From positions 33,497 to 97,496 of the forward strand of contig NZ_JBKFEY010000011.1 of NCBI RefSeq assembly GCF_046507575.1: DNA of 64,000 bases, written 5' to 3'. This DNA is from Pontitalea aquivivens. GTDB lineage: Bacteria; Pseudomonadota; Alphaproteobacteria; Rhodobacterales; Rhodobacteraceae. The first letter of the stretch is position 1, and the number at the start of each line of letters is the position of its first letter. This document shows positions 35,901 through 44,386 of the stretch, in pieces. Under the pieces are notes generated by a model, which had not been told where the DNA came from, searched no databases, and was given only the letters and a program-made list of their open reading frames with translations. The translations under genes were made by a program, and so were the position numbers.

Positions 35901-36209
35901 GTGAATATCGACTCCCTTTCCCTGAACGAACTCAAGACGCTGCGCGCGCAGGTCGATCGCGCGATTGCGACCTATGAAGACCGCAGAAAGAAAGAAGCCC
36001 TTGCCGAACTGGAAGATGTTGCGCGCAGGATGGGTTTTTCATTGCCGGAATTGATGGCCATGCAGGGTGGGCGCAAGCGTAAACCTGGCACGGCGAAATA
36101 TGCCAATCCGGCCGATCCCGCGCAAACCTGGACCGGGCGCGGTCGCAAGCCCAACTGGGTCACCCAGGCACTGAACGCGGGCAAATCGCTGTCTGATCTG
36201 GCGATCTGA
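35901..36209 (+). CDS. hvrA: H-NS-family protein HvrA
   Basis: This 102-residue H-NS-like DNA-binding protein has an N-terminal coiled-coil (LNELKTLRAQVDRAIATYED) and the C-terminal DNA-binding core TWTGRGRKPNWV. The length and the place after regA match HvrA of Rhodobacter capsulatus, a regulator of photosynthesis genes in dim light. I chose the GTG at 35901, which has a GGAG site 7 bases upstream; an in-frame ATG at 35886 is less well placed. It ends 6 bp from the convergent LysR gene. Confidence 0.88.
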   Translation: MNIDSLSLNELKTLRAQVDRAIATYEDRRKKEALAELEDVARRMGFSLPELMAMQGGRKRKPGTAKYANPADPAQTWTGRGRKPNWVTQALNAGKSLSDLAI

Positions 36210-36215
36210 GCCGGT

Positions 36216-37106
36216 TCATTTCCGGGCGGCTGTTTCGGATTTCAGCCAGTCTGTAAAAATGCGTGCGGCTTCGGGCATTGGTCCGGGAAGCCGCACGACA
36301 TGATAGCCAAGGCTTTCATCCCGTATCTCGTGGATTTTGACCAGCCCGCCGCTTTGCAGATCATCTTCGATCAAAGCCTCGCTTTCCAGATGCAGGCCCA
36401 GCCCTTCGCGTGCCGCGGCCAGGGCAAGTTCCTCATTCGGGAATTCGTTGAATCGAAGCGTTGCGGGATCAAGCCCGATCGATTCCAGCAACTGCATCTG
36501 TTCGGGCCAGTCGCCTTCGCGGACCCAGGGCAATTCCGCCATGTCCTGCAGCGAAAGACCTGTTCGCCCGCCCAGAAGGTCAGGCGCGCCGACAACGATC
36601 TGCGGCGCCGCGGTCAGGAATTCGGAAACGACGCCTGGCCAGTTACCATCGCCGAAACGAATGCCCAGCGTGGCACCGGCTTCGCGCAGGTCAACGATGC
36701 GATGGTCCGGCAACAGCGATAGTGGAATTTCCGGGTGGCGCCGCCAGAAGCGCGCCAGCCGCGGCATCAGCCATTCCGATGCGAAGGCAGGCGGCAGCGT
36801 CACCGTCAGCGGGCGTTCGGTGGTTGCCTGGCGCAGGCTTTCCGTTGCCGTCTGGATCAGCCCAAATCCGTCGGTCAGCGCCTTTGCCAGCCGCTCGCCA
36901 TCAGGCGTCAGGCGCAGATGCTTGCCGTCGCGCCAGACCAGGGGGGTGGTCAGATGGTCTTCAAGTGCGCGGACCTGTTGCGCGATGGCGGCATGGGTCA
37001 CGTTCAGCGCGCGCGCAGCGGCGCTGAAACCGCCCTCGCGGGCCGTGGCGGAAAAGGCCCGCAACGCGGTCAGTGGTGGCATGCGGCGCCAGTCAATCTC
37101 GGTCAT
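36216..37106 (-). CDS. LysR-family regulator, HvrB-like by position
   Basis: This 296-residue LysR protein has a DNA-binding domain at residues 15-75 (ALNVTHAAIAQQVRALEDHL) and a substrate-binding domain after it. Its place after hvrA matches hvrB of Rhodobacter capsulatus, described as an activator of ahcY and a small upstream ORF; that gene order is recalled knowledge. Here the divergent partner is a 29-codon ORF, and no ahcY follows it. The site at 37120-37143 fits an autoregulatory LysR operator. Confidence 0.85.
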   Translation of the reverse strand: MTEIDWRRMPPLTALRAFSATAREGGFSAAARALNVTHAAIAQQVRALEDHLTTPLVWRDGKHLRLTPDGERLAKALTDGFGLIQTATESLRQATTERPLTVTLPPAFASEWLMPRLARFWRRHPEIPLSLLPDHRIVDLREAGATLGIRFGDGNWPGVVSEFLTAAPQIVVGAPDLLGGRTGLSLQDMAELPWVREGDWPEQMQLLESIGLDPATLRFNEFPNEELALAAAREGLGLHLESEALIEDDLQSGGLVKIHEIRDESLGYHVVRLPGPMPEAARIFTDWLKSETAARK

Positions 37107-37119
37107 CTGTTAGCTGATC

Positions 37120-37143
37120 TTTCAGGTCTTTGAAAATTCCTGA
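37120..37143. promoter_or_regulatory. LysR-type operator between the HvrB-like gene and a micro-ORF
   Basis: Two nested dyads occur: TTTCA-N6-TGAAA (37120-37135) and TCAGG-N12-CCTGA (37122-37143). The first contains a T-N11-A pattern, the usual LysR box. The site lies 14 bp from the LysR start and 64 bp before the divergent 29-codon ORF, as expected of a shared regulatory region. Confidence 0.5.
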
Positions 37144-37206
37144 CTCGTCATTCGTGTTGCGTCAAGCGTAGAAGCAGGGCGCAATGAAAAACAGGAGGGT
37201 CAATCA

Positions 37207-37296
37207 ATGATCCGCATCTTGGCCGAAGTCATGACAATCGCCATTGGCGGCTTTGCGCCGCGCCCGCGCTTTGCGGGGGAACGTGGCAAGCACTGA
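37207..37296 (+). CDS. 29-residue micro-protein divergent from the HvrB-like LysR gene
   Basis: This 29-codon ORF begins with ATG 7 bases after a strong AGGAGGG site. Its product is a short hydrophobic N-terminal half (MIRILAEVMTIAIGGF) followed by a proline/arginine-rich tail (APRPRFAGERGKH). Codon use matches the genome. In R. capsulatus a small orf5 lies next to hvrB, so this may be its equivalent. It could be a membrane-associated peptide or a leader. No function is recognised. Size alone keeps confidence moderate. Confidence 0.55.
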   Translation: MIRILAEVMTIAIGGFAPRPRFAGERGKH

Positions 37297-37302
37297 TCCG
37301 CG

Positions 37303-37896
37303 TCAGGCGGCGCGTTCCGCCATAAGCGCATGGTGGCGCGCGGTATAGGCCGCGCGCGCCTCGGCCGGGGGACGAAGCTGAATTGTCAGCCCCCGGGTCA
37401 GCAGGGGATCGGGCTTGCCGAACAGCCGATCTGCCTCGGTCGTGGAAAACCCCGCGATCTGTTCCGCCTCAAGCCGGGCTGAAACCATGTCGGCGGCCTT
37501 GATTGCCTTCTTGATCGGCCCGGGCAAGGCGGCCGGCAAGCCAAAGCGCAGATGCACTGCGGCCGTCAGGCGATCATCCAGTTCCTTGTAGGCGGGCCCG
37601 ACCGCGGCCTTTACGGGGCTGATCATGTCGCCGATCACATATTCCGGCGCATCATGCAGCAGCGCGGCAAGGCGCCATTTAGCCCCGATCCCGGGGTTGG
37701 CGCGGGCAAAGATTTCCTCGACCAGAAGCGAATGTTCCGCCACCGAATAGGCCCAGTCGCCCCGCGTCTGGCCATTCCAGCGCGCAACGAAGGCAAGGCC
37801 ATGGGCGATGTCTTCGACCTCGATGTCCAGAGGCGCGGGGTCAAGCAGGTCAAGCCTGCGTCCCGAAAGCATCCGTTGCCAGGCCCGTTTCGCCAT
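37303..37896 (-). CDS. HD-domain phosphohydrolase (YfbR-like)
   Basis: This 197-residue HD-domain protein has histidine in YSVAEHSLLVEEIF and the HD pair in RLAALLHDAPEYVIGDM. These are the metal ligands of the YfbR 5'-nucleotidase / HD hydrolase group. It probably removes phosphate from a nucleotide; the substrate is not visible. It lies on its own, 7 bp from the end of the micro-ORF on the opposite strand and 160 bp from the next gene. Confidence 0.85.
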   Translation of the reverse strand: MAKRAWQRMLSGRRLDLLDPAPLDIEVEDIAHGLAFVARWNGQTRGDWAYSVAEHSLLVEEIFARANPGIGAKWRLAALLHDAPEYVIGDMISPVKAAVGPAYKELDDRLTAAVHLRFGLPAALPGPIKKAIKAADMVSARLEAEQIAGFSTTEADRLFGKPDPLLTRGLTIQLRPPAEARAAYTARHHALMAERAA

Positions 37897-38055
37897 GACG
37901 CCCCCATACCCAAGCCGGGCCGCTGCCCGCGGGGCCGACAGTTACGGTCGCGCAGGCGCGCTGTAAAGCCGGATCGCCCCGCGGCCCGTGGAACCGGATC
38001 AGCGCGCCATGCGTTGGCTGCGCACAGAGGATGACAAGACCGAAAGGCCGGACCG

Positions 38056-38541
38056 ATGCGCGTCTATCTGAAAAGCGTTCTTCCCGTTGCTGCCCTTGCG
38101 GCGACCTCGGTCGCCGCGTCGCTATCGGCGGCGATCGGGGTTTCGGCGCAGGAACAGGTGGCGCAGGCGGCCCTGACCAGTGAGGGTGGTCCGGTTATGG
38201 CGGGGCGGCCGATGGATGATCTGGGCGCGCGCTATGGCGATCTGTCCGTCTTTGATGACATCGACCGGATCGGGGCGGATCAGCCCCATGACATCCCCTA
38301 TTGCGACCGCCGGCCGCTGCTGCTGCGGACCCTGTCCGAGGATTTTGCCGAGGCGCCGGTTGCCCAGTCGCCGCTGGACGCGGGCCGCCGGGTCGAACTT
38401 TGGGCCTCGGATGTGATGGGCACCTGGACGGCGGTCTATACGCGTGCGGACGGGGTGTCTTGTGTCGTGTCGTCCGGCGTCGATTGGCAGCGGTCGACGG
38501 ACCCGGTCGCGCTGCTGGAACAAGAGGGTCTGTTGGGATAA
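38056..38541 (+). CDS. Secreted hypothetical protein
   Basis: This 161-residue protein has an alanine-rich signal peptide (MRVYLKSVLPVAALAATSVA) with probable cleavage near VSAQEQ. The mature part is acidic, has two cysteines (IPYCDRRP and VSCVVSSG) that could form a disulfide, and looks like a single small periplasmic domain. I recognise no family. It is separated from amtB by a strong bidirectional terminator. Confidence 0.8.
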   Translation: MRVYLKSVLPVAALAATSVAASLSAAIGVSAQEQVAQAALTSEGGPVMAGRPMDDLGARYGDLSVFDDIDRIGADQPHDIPYCDRRPLLLRTLSEDFAEAPVAQSPLDAGRRVELWASDVMGTWTAVYTRADGVSCVVSSGVDWQRSTDPVALLEQEGLLG

Positions 38542-38544
38542 GAA

Positions 38545-38574
38545 AGACCCTGCCGAATGGCTTCGGCAGGGTCT
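38545..38574. terminator. Bidirectional terminator
   Basis: A perfect 13-bp stem (AGACCCTGCCGAA and its complement) with a 4-base TGGC loop lies between the convergent ends of the secreted protein gene and amtB. It is followed by a short T/G run on both sides. Confidence 0.85.
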
Positions 38575-38592
38575 GTGTTGTGGCTGTGGGCG

Positions 38593-39957
38593 TCAGCTCT
38601 TGACGAATTCGGGATAGGCTTCCATCCCAAGTTCCGCCTTGTCCAGGCCAAGGTATTCGGCCTCGGCGCTGGGGCGCAGCCCCATCACCGCCTTCAGCGC
38701 CAGCCAGACGATCCCCGAGATCACAAAGCTGAACACACCCACCGTCACGATCCCGATCAGCTGAACCGAAAGCGATGCACCGGGGTTGGTGAAGACCACC
38801 GCGATGGTCCCATAGATGCCGCAAACCAGGTGGACCGGAATGGCGCCGACCACGTCGTCAATCTTCAGCTTGTCCAGAAGCGGTACGGTCAGAACCACCA
38901 GCACACCGCCGAAGGCACCGATCAGCGTGGCCGCGCCCAGACCCGGGGTCAGCGGTTCGGCGGTGATCGAGACCAGACCCGCCAGCGCCCCGTTCAGGAT
39001 CATCGTCAGGTCGGGCTTGCGATAGATGATCTGCGTCAGCGCCAGTGCGCCAAGCGCGCCGCCCGCCGCCGCGGCATTGGTATTGGCAAAGATCCGGCTG
39101 ATGTCGGCCATGTCGGAAATGGTGCCCATCGCCAGCTGCGACGCGCCGTTGAACCCGAACCAGCCCAGCCACAGGATGAAGGTGCCCAGCGTCGCCAGGG
39201 TCAGGTTGGACCCGGGCATCGCCACGACCTTGCCGTCCTTGTACTTGCCCAGCCGCGGGCCAAGGATCAGCACGCCCGCCAGCGCCGCCCAGCCGCCGAC
39301 CGAATGCACCACGGTGGACCCGGCAAAATCCAGAAAGCCCATCGCATCCAGAAAGCCGCCGCCCCATTTCCAGCTGGCCTGAATGGGATAGATCAGCGCC
39401 GTCAGAACAAGCGTGAAGGCCAGGAACGGCCACAGCTTGATCCGCTCGGCCAGGGTGCCGGACACGATCGAGGCGGCGGTGGCGCAGAACATCACCTGAA
39501 AGAAGAAATCCGACCCGGTGGAGGCATAGGAATAATCATCCACCGCATCCGCGCCGACGCCCACCGCTTCCAGCGCGGCAAAGGCGAAAGCGCCCAGGTA
39601 GCCACCCGTCTCATCCGAGCCGATGGACCAGTTGCCCAGCGGATACATCAGGTTATAGCCGATCAGGTAATAGGCGGTGCAGGCGATCGAGAACAGCGAG
39701 ACGTTTTTCAGCAACTGCATCGTCACGTTGCGCGACCGCACCAGCCCCGCTTCCAGCATCGCAAAACCCGCGGCCATCCAGAACACCAGCATGCCGCCGA
39801 TCAGGAACAGAAGCGAATTCAGGATCCAGACCACATCGGTCGGCACGGCGGCGGGGGCGGCAGCGGTGGCCGCGGGCACGGCATCCTGTGCCAGCGCGGG
39901 CAGGGCCAGAACCGCGGCTGTCGCGGCAAGGCCCACAAGTTTCGGAAGGTTCTTCAT
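38593..39957 (-). CDS. amtB: Ammonium transporter AmtB
   Basis: This 454-residue transporter has a signal peptide (LVGLAATAAVLALPALAQ), then eleven membrane helices of the Amt family. Conserved segments include GFAMLEAGLVRSRNV and DFAGSTVVHSVGGWAAL (the pore-histidine helix). The C-terminal tail binds GlnK. The ATG at 39957 is the only start that gives a signal peptide; the 58 codons upstream lie inside glnK. It follows glnK by 25 bp and is co-transcribed with it. Confidence 0.96.
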   Translation of the reverse strand: MKNLPKLVGLAATAAVLALPALAQDAVPAATAAAPAAVPTDVVWILNSLLFLIGGMLVFWMAAGFAMLEAGLVRSRNVTMQLLKNVSLFSIACTAYYLIGYNLMYPLGNWSIGSDETGGYLGAFAFAALEAVGVGADAVDDYSYASTGSDFFFQVMFCATAASIVSGTLAERIKLWPFLAFTLVLTALIYPIQASWKWGGGFLDAMGFLDFAGSTVVHSVGGWAALAGVLILGPRLGKYKDGKVVAMPGSNLTLATLGTFILWLGWFGFNGASQLAMGTISDMADISRIFANTNAAAAGGALGALALTQIIYRKPDLTMILNGALAGLVSITAEPLTPGLGAATLIGAFGGVLVVLTVPLLDKLKIDDVVGAIPVHLVCGIYGTIAVVFTNPGASLSVQLIGIVTVGVFSFVISGIVWLALKAVMGLRPSAEAEYLGLDKAELGMEAYPEFVKS

Positions 39958-39982
39958 GGTTCTTTCCCCTGATCCCAGCATC

Positions 39983-40321
39983 TCAAAGCGCGTCATCATT
40001 GGCTTCGCCGGTGCGCACCCGCACCGCCTGCGCCACATCCAGAACAAAGATCTTGCCGTCGCCGATCTTGCCGGTCCGGGCAGAGCTGCGGATCGTGTCC
40101 ACCGCAACCTCGGCCATCTGGTCCGGCACAACGATTTCCAGCTTCACCTTGGGCACGAAATTCACGGCATATTCCGCGCCCCGGTAGATTTCGGTGTGGC
40201 CGGACTGGGCGCCAAAGCCCTTGATCTCGGTCACCATCATGCCGCGCACGCCGATGGCGGTCAGCGCCTCGCGGACCTCCTCAAGCTTGAACGGCTTGAT
40301 TGCTGCAATGATGAGTTTCAC
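39983..40321 (-). CDS. glnK: PII signal-transduction protein GlnK
   Basis: This 112-residue PII protein has the T-loop sequence GAEYAVNFVPK with the uridylylation residue Tyr51, and C-terminal GKIGDGKIFVLDV. I set the start at GTG 40321 (VKLIIAAIKPFKL), which follows GGAAGGG and gives the standard length; the ATG just upstream reads into a stop. It senses 2-oxoglutarate, ATP and glutamine and gates AmtB. Confidence 0.95.
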   Translation of the reverse strand: MKLIIAAIKPFKLEEVREALTAIGVRGMMVTEIKGFGAQSGHTEIYRGAEYAVNFVPKVKLEIVVPDQMAEVAVDTIRSSARTGKIGDGKIFVLDVAQAVRVRTGEANDDAL

Positions 40322-40592
40322 GTTGTCATCCCTTCCTTTGTCAGCAAGCACTTCGGTGCCATTGGTGGGCACCGCACAGCGTCAGCAGGGGCCCTTCGCA
40401 GGTGCAGCACAAGAAAACCGGCGGGGATGACGACGGTGGTTCGGGAAAAGTTGCACATTATTTGCACAAATATCGGCCCGCGCCCAAATTATGGGCGGTT
40501 TCCAAACCGAATCGTGATCCAAACCGGCTCCACAATCGGGGGCGGGGCGTGTAGGGTGGCCGCCAAAACAACGGGCATCGGATCAGGCGAAT
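40322..40592. promoter_or_regulatory. Divergent regulatory region between glnK and the penicillin-binding protein gene
   Basis: This 271-bp gap holds several GCAC/GTGC elements: GCAC-TTCG-GTGC and GGTGCC-N7-GGCACC near glnK, and two direct copies of TTGCACA around 40454-40470. They resemble NtrC half-sites but none has the standard spacing. No sigma-54 promoter is convincing. The rest shows no gene. Confidence 0.35.
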
Positions 40593-42812
40593 ATGGCGGG
40601 ATCGGGCGGGCGGCGGACGCCCTTGGTTGCAGACAGGCGCTATCCCGGTGGGCCGGCCCCCAAGGGGAACGCCCCGCGTGGCGGTTCGGGCGGAAAGCGT
40701 CCCCCCCGGCGCAAGCCCGCGCGCGCCCCGCGCAAGCGGGGCCTGATCGGGGGGCTGGCCGTCGGATTGGCAAGCCTGATCTGGCGGGTGGTCTGGGGGA
40801 TCGGCTGGCGGATTGCGATGATCGTGGCGCTGATCCTTGGCGGCGCATCGGCCTATTTCTACGCCAACCTGCCCGAACTGAACGCGCTTCTGGACGGGCG
40901 CAGCCGCGGGTCCGTTACCTTTCTGGATCGTGAAGGCAAGGTCTATGCCTGGCGCGGCGAAACCTTTGGCGGGCAGATCACCGCCGAAAACGTGTCACCG
41001 CATCTGAAGAATGCCGTGATCGCAACCGAGGACAGGCGCTTTTACCGCCATTTCGGCGTAAGCCCGCGCGGCATCGCCAGTGCGATCCGCATCAACATGT
41101 CCGAGGGGCGCGGCCCTTTCGAAGGTAACGGCGGGTCGACCATCACCCAGCAGGTTGCCAAGCTTTTGTGCCTGGGCGTGGAATATGACCCCGGGATATG
41201 GAAGACCGAGGCCGCCTATGAGGATGACTGCCGGGGCGGCGGCATCAAGCGCAAGATCAAGGAAATTCCCTTCGCCCTGGCGATGGAACTGAAATACACC
41301 AAGGATGAGATCCTGACGATCTACCTTAACCGTGCCTACATGGGGGCGGGCGCGCGCGGGTTTGAGGCGGCGGCACAACGTTACTTCGGGACTTCGGCGG
41401 CCAATGTGAACCCACAACAGGCGGCAATGCTGGCAGGCTTGCTGAAGGCGCCCTCGCGCTATGCCCCCACGACGAACCTGGAACGCAGCCAGGACCGGGC
41501 GGGCATGGTGCTGGCGCTGATGCACGAACAGGGTTACCTGACCGATCCGCAATGGCAGGCGGCGCGCGCCAATCCCGCGACCCTGTCCGAGGCGGCGCAG
41601 AAACGCGCGGGCGGCTATTTTGCCGACTGGGTGATGGATACGGCACCTGATTTCCTGACCACCGAAACGACCGAGGATGTGATCATTCATTCCACCCTGG
41701 ATCAGCGGCTTCAGGCCGCTGCCGAAGAGGCGCTTGCCGAGGTGTTCAAGACCAAGGTCAGGGAAGGGTCCGAGGCCGAGGCGGCCGTGGTGGTGATGTC
41801 GGCCGATGGCGCGGTGCGGGCGATGGTCGGCGGACGCAAGACCAAGGTGTCGGGCGCCTTCAACCGCGCCACCCAGGCCAAGCGGCAGACGGGGTCCACG
41901 TTCAAGCCCTTTGTCTATGCCGCGGCGCTGGACATGGGCTACACCCCCGATTCCATTATCGAGGATGCCCCCCTGACGATCAACGTCAGGGGATCGGGCC
42001 CCTGGTCGCCCAAGAATTACAGCCGTGAATTCCGCGGGCCGATCACGCTGACCGAATCCCTGGCGCATTCGATCAACACCTCGACCGTACGTCTGTCCGA
42101 GGCGGCTGGCCGCGAGGCGGTGCGCAAGGTGGCGGGCGATTTCGGTTTTGCCTCGGACCTTGCCGATGGGCCCGCGCTGGCGCTGGGTGTGTCGGAATCG
42201 ACCCTGGTCGAGATGACCGGCGCCTTCGCGGGTATCCTGAACGGCGGGTCTTCGGTGCAGCCCTATGGCCTTACGGAACTGCGCATCAAGGGCGACCCGG
42301 AACCGCTGTTCGGCGCGGGCGGCGGTATTGGTGAGCGTGTGATTTCCGAACAGGCGGCGCGGCAGCTGACCTACATGATGCATCAGGTGGTTGAAAACGG
42401 CACCGGCAGGCGGGCGCGACTGCCGGATCGTCAGGTCGCGGGCAAGACCGGCACCACCCAGGCCGCCCGCGATGCCTGGTTCATCGGGTTCACCGCCGAT
42501 TATGTGACCGGCGTCTGGATGGGGTATGATGACAACCGCCCCCTGACCGGCGTCACCGGCGGTGGCCTGCCGGCCGACATCTGGCGCGAGGTGATGCTGC
42601 GCGTCGAAAAGGGTCTTCCTGCGGCGGCGTTGCCTATGGCCGACCCGTCCGAATGGCACCGCAACGCCCCGGTGTACGGGGGTGAGGTCTATTCGAACGG
42701 CCCTGGTGCCCCGATCGGGCAGGCGCCGGCCCGTCAGGCCGAACCGCGGCGCGAACCCGACATGGCCGAGCGCATCTTGCTGGAAGTTCTGGGCACGATC
42801 CTGGGGAATTGA
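40593..42812 (+). CDS. Class A penicillin-binding protein (PBP1A family)
   Basis: This 739-residue bifunctional peptidoglycan synthase has a basic, proline-rich cytoplasmic tail, one membrane helix (about residues 70-95), a GT51 transglycosylase (EDRRFYRHFGVSPRG and GGSTITQQVAK) and a transpeptidase. The transpeptidase motifs are STFK (TGSTFKPFVYA), SIN (SINTSTV) and KTGT. It polymerises and cross-links glycan strands in the periplasm. The gene stands alone, divergent from glnK-amtB. Confidence 0.93.
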   Translation: MAGSGGRRTPLVADRRYPGGPAPKGNAPRGGSGGKRPPRRKPARAPRKRGLIGGLAVGLASLIWRVVWGIGWRIAMIVALILGGASAYFYANLPELNALLDGRSRGSVTFLDREGKVYAWRGETFGGQITAENVSPHLKNAVIATEDRRFYRHFGVSPRGIASAIRINMSEGRGPFEGNGGSTITQQVAKLLCLGVEYDPGIWKTEAAYEDDCRGGGIKRKIKEIPFALAMELKYTKDEILTIYLNRAYMGAGARGFEAAAQRYFGTSAANVNPQQAAMLAGLLKAPSRYAPTTNLERSQDRAGMVLALMHEQGYLTDPQWQAARANPATLSEAAQKRAGGYFADWVMDTAPDFLTTETTEDVIIHSTLDQRLQAAAEEALAEVFKTKVREGSEAEAAVVVMSADGAVRAMVGGRKTKVSGAFNRATQAKRQTGSTFKPFVYAAALDMGYTPDSIIEDAPLTINVRGSGPWSPKNYSREFRGPITLTESLAHSINTSTVRLSEAAGREAVRKVAGDFGFASDLADGPALALGVSESTLVEMTGAFAGILNGGSSVQPYGLTELRIKGDPEPLFGAGGGIGERVISEQAARQLTYMMHQVVENGTGRRARLPDRQVAGKTGTTQAARDAWFIGFTADYVTGVWMGYDDNRPLTGVTGGGLPADIWREVMLRVEKGLPAAALPMADPSEWHRNAPVYGGEVYSNGPGAPIGQAPARQAEPRREPDMAERILLEVLGTILGN

Positions 42813-42815
42813 AAC

Positions 42816-42835
42816 GGCGGGCCGTTTGGCCCGCC
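42816..42835. terminator. Bidirectional terminator
   Basis: A perfect 8-bp stem (GGCGGGCC / GGCCCGCC) around a GTTT loop sits 3 bp after the penicillin-binding protein stop, between it and the convergent mlaC-like gene. Confidence 0.75.
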
Positions 42836-42849
42836 TGTGTCACCCGTAA

Positions 42850-43485
42850 TCAGGCCGTCTTCAGATCCTGAATCAGCAGGTCGATGTTGCCGCGCCGCCG
42901 ATCCAGCATCGCGCCGATTTCCGTGCGTTCCGAAGCGAGCATGTTCACCCCCTCGATGATGATGTTGAAGAACAGGTTTTTCCCCGACCTGTCCGATACA
43001 TGCCAAAGCACCTCAAAGGGGGCCTCGCCCTTCATGTAGGCGACGGAACGCACTTCCCAGAAGGTCTTGACCTGACGCGCGCCGGTCACCTCGATCCGGC
43101 TGCCTTCGAATTCGCGGAAGCGACGGCCATATTTGCGTGAGATATAGCCGCGGAACGTAGTGGTGAAGGTTTGCATCTGCGCCGCCGAGGCGCTGCGCGC
43201 CGCCACCCCCAGTGCCGAGCGTGCGATCGTGGCCACATCGGCGTAGCGGGTGAATATCCGTTCGAAATCGGCGTAAAGCGCAGGCCCGGTCTTGCCCGAT
43301 GCGATGGCGGCGTTGACCTCGCCCAGGGCGGTGTCGATCAGGGCGCGGGCCTGCGCATCGCTAAGCGCAAGGGCAGGCCGCGGTATGGCAAGCGCCGCCG
43401 CCCCGGCCCCGATCACGCCCAGCGCCGCCCGGCGCGACAGGTCATTGCGCGTAAGGGTCTTCGTAAGGGTCATAGGCATCCGCAT
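42850..43485 (-). CDS. mlaC: MlaC-like phospholipid-binding periplasmic protein
   Basis: This 211-residue protein starts with a twin-arginine signal (SRRAALGVIGAGAAALAIPR) and carries the MlaC/Ttg2D fold. MlaC ferries phospholipids across the periplasm between MlaA at the outer membrane and the MlaFEDB complex. Start choices at 43485, 43479 and 43473 are all ATG; a GGAG 4 bases before 43485 favours it. It overlaps the upstream mlaA by 44 bp. No mlaFED genes are in the window. Confidence 0.88.
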   Translation of the reverse strand: MRMPMTLTKTLTRNDLSRRAALGVIGAGAAALAIPRPALALSDAQARALIDTALGEVNAAIASGKTGPALYADFERIFTRYADVATIARSALGVAARSASAAQMQTFTTTFRGYISRKYGRRFREFEGSRIEVTGARQVKTFWEVRSVAYMKGEAPFEVLWHVSDRSGKNLFFNIIIEGVNMLASERTEIGAMLDRRRGNIDLLIQDLKTA

Positions 43486-44200
43486 CTGTCTCCGCTTGCA
43501 TCCCAAGTTCGTAGCGGCGGTTTTGCAAATACAGCAGCCGCATCTGGGCATAGCTATCAGCACTTTCATGCAGGATCGAATCAACACTGTCGCCAAAGCG
43601 CAGCCGATCACTGACTTTTGAGGCGATGTTCACCCCTGTCGCGACCTTTGCATCATCGCCATCCAGCGCCGCGCCGACCGGGTCGATGACCGCATCGACG
43701 ATGCGACCAACGGTGTCACGCGCGGTTGAGGGGCCCAGTAACGGCAGTTCGACATAGGCGCCCTCGCCAAAGCCCCAGACATGCAGCGTCTCGCCGAAAT
43801 CGGTATCAACCTCGGGCAGGCCAAAGTCCGTGGTGGCCGGATCGAACAGCCCCGCCAGCCCGAAGGTCGAGTTGATCAGGAACCGAAAGGCATTCTGCCC
43901 GGCATCCTCGATCCTGCCCTGCAGCAGCGAGTTCACCACCTTGCCGGGCAGGCCAAGATGCCCGCCTGCGTTCGACGCGCTGCGCAGGACCGGCGCAGGC
44001 AGATCGCCGACGGCCCGCAACACGCCCCGGTCCCCCGAGAACAGCGCCCGGTCAACCGAACGGTTGAACGCATGTATCTGGCGGTTCGTGGCCTCATGCG
44101 GATCATTGATTCCCTGCGCGACGGGTGCAGGCGTGCAGGCGGCCAGCAGAAACAGAACCGGCAGACTACGGGCAAAATGCTGGGAAAACCGGCTGTTCAT
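43442..44200 (-). CDS. mlaA: MlaA (VacJ) outer-membrane lipoprotein
   Basis: This 252-residue lipoprotein has lipobox LLAAC. The MlaA domain carries NDPHEATNRQIHAFNRSVD near the start and GLAGLFDPATTDFGLP in the middle. It removes misplaced phospholipids from the outer leaflet. The ATG at 44200 precedes a proper lipoprotein signal; the 20 codons before it lack one. It overlaps mlaC and is translated ahead of it. Confidence 0.93.
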   Translation of the reverse strand: MNSRFSQHFARSLPVLFLLAACTPAPVAQGINDPHEATNRQIHAFNRSVDRALFSGDRGVLRAVGDLPAPVLRSASNAGGHLGLPGKVVNSLLQGRIEDAGQNAFRFLINSTFGLAGLFDPATTDFGLPEVDTDFGETLHVWGFGEGAYVELPLLGPSTARDTVGRIVDAVIDPVGAALDGDDAKVATGVNIASKVSDRLRFGDSVDSILHESADSYAQMRLLYLQNRRYELGMQAETDADAYDPYEDPYAQ

Positions 44201-44386
44201 GACAATTTCACCTTCAAGGGCCGATGCGAAAGGGCAGTTCGGGAACCGGGTGTCCGACAAAACGAAAACCGGCCCGGCCTGCAGGCATACCTAGTGGCCA
44301 CCTTCCGGTGTGGCAAGGCAGGGCAGCCGGAAACCGGAACTTTACGCTTCGGTGCGACACAGGCGGAATAACAGCTGAAAACCCCC

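Noticed and set aside
40335..40375. Possible sigma-54 promoter for glnK (TGGCAC ... TGCT on the minus strand)
   Set aside because: The GG-GC spacing is one base short of the strict requirement of sigma-54.
40995..42659. Minus-strand open frame of 554 codons across the penicillin-binding protein gene
   Set aside because: Antisense to a PBP with all catalytic motifs intact; composition is typical of a shadow frame rich in His, Gln and Arg.
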